Shown here: positions 7,009 to 9,533 of the stretch, piece by piece
Numbering within the stretch: position 1 is the stretch's first letter
Layout: every line of letters begins with the position of its first letter
Assembly: GCA_948829205.1 (NCBI GenBank)
Contig: CAQLOA010000044.1
Coordinates: 1 to 9,533 of the forward strand
Origin: an uncultured Eggerthellaceae bacterium
GTDB taxonomy: Bacteria > Actinomycetota > Coriobacteriia > Coriobacteriales > Eggerthellaceae
DNA: 9,533 nucleotides
Direction of reading: 5' to 3'
Position numbers and translations under genes: made by a program
Notes under the pieces: model-generated
Databases searched by the model: none
What the model was told of the DNA's origin: nothing
The model's input: only the letters and a program-made list of their open reading frames with translations

Positions 7009-9533
7009 ATGCTCACGAATGAAGCTAAGTGCGGCAACCCGCCGCTTCGGGGAAGGCGGCCTTGGGTTGCAAGGGCGTTGTCATGCCTTCTGGTCTCAGG
7101 CAGCGCCTGCGTCCCAATGATGGCGGCAAACGTCGCGGACGCTCCCGCCGCATGGGTGCTTGCGTCGCTCTCCGTTCCGGCCATGGTCGCGATGGCGTCG
7201 CTGTTCGCGTTCCTGCGGCAGGAAGGCGGCATCGTCAAGCGCATCCTCGGAATCCTCTCCCGAGGCGCGATAGCCGCGCTTGGCGCGGTCGCCGCAATCG
7301 CAGCGTTCGGGCTGTTCGCGTTCCTGCTGGAGCTCTCGCTGCTCGGGTCCATGGGCACGCAGGCGGCCTTGTCGCTGCTTGAGGCCCTGGCATACGCAGG
7401 CGCCGTGCTGCTGTGCCCCTTGGCGGCCATGATGTTCGCAGGGTCGTACCGAAGGCAGGCCCTCCCGCCGCACCCCATTGCAGAGGCAAGGTCGGTCCGA
7501 GGGGCCTACGTTCCTATAGCCGCTACCACCGCGGCCGCTTTCCTTGCTGGCTGGCTGCTAGACCTCGCCTTCTCCTTCGTGCCGTCGGGGCTTGCCGCCG
7601 CGAGCCTGTTCTGCGCGTCATCCGCCATGCTGGGCGCCGCATGGCTGTATGCGGTCGCGCTTGAGTGCCGCAACACGCGGGCCAGCGGAGGAAGCGGCGA
7701 CTGGTGGAAGGCGAAGGCGAGGGCCTTGTGGACAAGGCGCGCCAAGCGCGCCGCAAGCGCAGGCCTCTCGTGCCTGCTTGCCCTGATCCTCTGCTATTCC
7801 ACGATAGGCGACGCGCTGCCCGCCCTCGCCGAGGAGCTGCAGGACCAGCCGGCCAACCAGCCCGCCGACCCGAAAGTGTACGAGCCGCCCTCGGACTCCC
7901 AGGAGTCGGACTCCGCCTTGGGAGGCACGGACGCAAGCCAGCCCGCAGAGCCTTCGGGCCTGCAGGACGAGGCGGCGCAAGGCGAAGAAGATTCCGGTGC
8001 CGCGGAGGACGCGCCCGAGCCGGAGATACCCGCCCTTCCGCCCGTCGACTACTACGACCAGCCCGACCTCGAGGGCGAGCCCGTCGCGATGGAGGACGAC
8101 GCTACCCTGCTCAAGACCTCGGAGCGCACCTACACCACGGTGATAGGCGGCGCGGCCATAGCCTACGAGGCGCCGTCCGGGGAGGTGCGACCCATCGACA
8201 ACGCGATGGAGCCGGCCGGAGGCGGCCTGTTCTCCGAGCCGACGGTGTACCGGAACAAGGAGAACTCGTTCACCGCCGAGCTTCCCATAGAGGACGGGGA
8301 AGGCGCCCAGGGCCTGACCCTGCGCATCGGCTCCCGCGAGATCAGGGTAGTTCCCAAGGACGTGGACTTCAGCCGCTCGGCTGCCCGCGGCGAGGCCGTG
8401 CGCTACACAGAGGCGCGCGAGGGGATCGACTGGCAGTACACGCTCGTGGGGTCCGTGGTGAAGGAGGACATCGTCCTGAACCAGCCCGTGCCCGAGCAGC
8501 CGTTCGACTCGCTGCTCGTCCTTCCCCAGGGCCTGTCGGCGCGAATCGATAACGGCGTCTGCCGGGTGTACGACGCGGGAAGCGGCGAGGCCGTCATGGA
8601 CATATCGGCCCCGCTCATGACCGACGCGCTCGGCGAGGTGTGCGACGACGTGTCGCTTTCGCTCGACCGCGAGGACGGCGCCCTCGTGCTGAGGCTCCTG
8701 CCCAACTGGGATTGGCTGTCCGCGGAAGAGCGCGCATACCCCGTGCGCATAGACCCGACGGACAACATCGCGCCATCGTCCGTGCGCGTCGGCTGCGTCG
8801 AGCAGAAATCGCGCAACGGGGTGATCGGCGAGAACGGCTACTCCTACGCGGGCTACGACGACGGCGTGAAGACGGGCACCAGCGCCTTCAAGCCGGGCGG
8901 CCACGGAATATGCCGCGTCTACGCCGAGATCAACTACGACTTCGGCTACATCATGAGCGAGGCGCGCATCGACTCGGCCACCTTCTCGCTGTCCCAGTAC
9001 CGCGAATGGTCGGGAGGCCAGACCAACTTCGGGCTGTACCGCGTCGTGGACCCGTGGTCCTTCGACGGCCTCACCTGGGCCAAGCAGGAGGGGCTTTCCC
9101 ACGAGCTCGTTGGCTTCCAGCAGGCGCGCACCTACCGGGGCTACATCGACTGGGACGTGCGCGAGTGCGTCAACAACTGGGTGCAGGGGGTTTGGACGCA
9201 GCGGGGGTTCTGCGTCAAGGCGGAGTACGAGCGGGGTATGCAGTGCGAGCTGTTCCAGAACAGGAGCTCGGCGAACCCTCCCAGGCTCACGATCAACTGG
9301 TCGGTCCCCGACCCGGTGGACGAGGGGCGCTCGCTGGACGACACCACCGTGGTCCTGCGCACCCTCACCGAGCACGACGCAGACAACAAGCTGCAGCTCG
9401 ACGGCGTGTTCGCGGACGGGCTGGCCACGCCGCGCGCGACCGTGCTCTACACCCTCGACCCCGACGGAGACACGGGCGTGTCCTACGCCTCGCGCAGCTA
9501 CAAGTACCCCGACTCGTCGAGCTGGCAGGACTC
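7009..9533 (+). CDS. DNRLRE/RHS-type (WapA-like) surface protein with polytopic membrane N-terminus, 3' end outside window
   Basis: The frame is open to the window edge: 841 codons without a stop. I chose ATG 7009 because AGGGG lies nine bases upstream; ATG 7000 is an in-frame alternative. Residues 1-218 hold about five or six hydrophobic segments (near 20-40, 47-69, 86-112, 120-146, 166-191, 195-218). Residues 235-274 form a second targeting-like unit: the basic stretch WTRRAKRAA, a hydrophobic core, then LPALAEE, a likely signal-peptidase site after about 274. An acidic Pro/Gln/Asp/Glu linker (275-355) follows. Residues 375-591 match the region typically ahead of DNRLRE domains (TTVIGGAAIAY, YTEAREGIDWQYTLVG, VKEDIVLNQP, YPVRIDPTDN). 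Residues 592-764 are DNRLRE-like (GLTWAKQ, IDWDVRECVNNWV, NPPRLTINW). Such proteins usually continue into RHS/YD repeats and, often, a C-terminal toxin. Codon use agrees with the neighbours. Family assignment is good; toxin function is inference. Confidence 0.78.
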   Translation, partial: MLTNEAKCGNPPLRGRRPWVARALSCLLVSGSACVPMMAANVADAPAAWVLASLSVPAMVAMASLFAFLRQEGGIVKRILGILSRGAIAALGAVAAIAAFGLFAFLLELSLLGSMGTQAALSLLEALAYAGAVLLCPLAAMMFAGSYRRQALPPHPIAEARSVRGAYVPIAATTAAAFLAGWLLDLAFSFVPSGLAAASLFCASSAMLGAAWLYAVALECRNTRASGGSGDWWKAKARALWTRRAKRAASAGLSCLLALILCYSTIGDALPALAEELQDQPANQPADPKVYEPPSDSQESDSALGGTDASQPAEPSGLQDEAAQGEEDSGAAEDAPEPEIPALPPVDYYDQPDLEGEPVAMEDDATLLKTSERTYTTVIGGAAIAYEAPSGEVRPIDNAMEPAGGGLFSEPTVYRNKENSFTAELPIEDGEGAQGLTLRIGSREIRVVPKDVDFSRSAARGEAVRYTEAREGIDWQYTLVGSVVKEDIVLNQPVPEQPFDSLLVLPQGLSARIDNGVCRVYDAGSGEAVMDISAPLMTDALGEVCDDVSLSLDREDGALVLRLLPNWDWLSAEERAYPVRIDPTDNIAPSSVRVGCVEQKSRNGVIGENGYSYAGYDDGVKTGTSAFKPGGHGICRVYAEINYDFGYIMSEARIDSATFSLSQYREWSGGQTNFGLYRVVDPWSFDGLTWAKQEGLSHELVGFQQARTYRGYIDWDVRECVNNWVQGVWTQRGFCVKAEYERGMQCELFQNRSSANPPRLTINWSVPDPVDEGRSLDDTTVVLRTLTEHDADNKLQLDGVFADGLATPRATVLYTLDPDGDTGVSYASRSYKYPDSSSWQD

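Noticed and set aside
7618..9375. Minus-strand 585-codon frame opposite the RHS-type gene.
   Set aside because: The plus-strand frame has clear family motifs through the whole stretch; the antisense product has a biased Arg/Val/His/Gly composition and no recognisable motif.

Overview
The window is GC-rich chromosomal DNA from a bacterium that, by inference, belongs to the Coriobacteriia (Eggerthella/Slackia/Gordonibacter-like). The clues are high GC in every gene together with frequent ATA isoleucine codons, an S20 protein with a long Lys/Ala/Glu tail, and a DNRLRE/RHS-type surface protein. The assignment rests on style and gene order; no search was run.

The left two thirds (1-6315) is a conserved housekeeping block: the 3' end of comEC (DNA uptake channel), holA (DNA polymerase III delta), rpsT (ribosomal protein S20, opposite strand), lepA (elongation factor 4), a 68-aa single-pass membrane protein, dusB (tRNA dihydrouridine synthase) and hemW (radical SAM heme chaperone). 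The order comEC-holA-rpsT-lepA-hemW is the one known from Bacillus and relatives, with dusB and the small membrane gene inserted. comEC-holA and dusB-hemW are tightly packed. holA and rpsT converge with one base between their stops, and a terminator-like hairpin for rpsT lies inside the last codons of holA. lepA and rpsT diverge from a 264-bp spacer; lepA has no visible ribosome binding site but has a -10-like TAGAAT at leaderless spacing.

The gaps hold large inverted repeats: a 32-bp perfect palindrome over the lepA stop codon, a nested hairpin of about 103 bp right behind it, and a nested hairpin of about 175 bp behind hemW. The last two share an architecture with a GCGAAG apex and may belong to one undescribed repeat family.

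The right third (6316-9533) changes character. After hemW there is a gene-poor stretch of almost 700 bp whose second half is strikingly AT-rich, with three copies of a TTGCAAAA motif and a plausible promoter. It leads into an open-ended gene (at least 841 codons inside the window). Its product has a polytopic membrane N-terminus, a second signal-like hydrophobic segment ending in an ALA motif, an acidic Pro-rich linker, and the extracellular front part typical of DNRLRE/RHS (WapA-like) proteins. The 3' end, where any toxin domain and immunity gene would lie, is outside the window.
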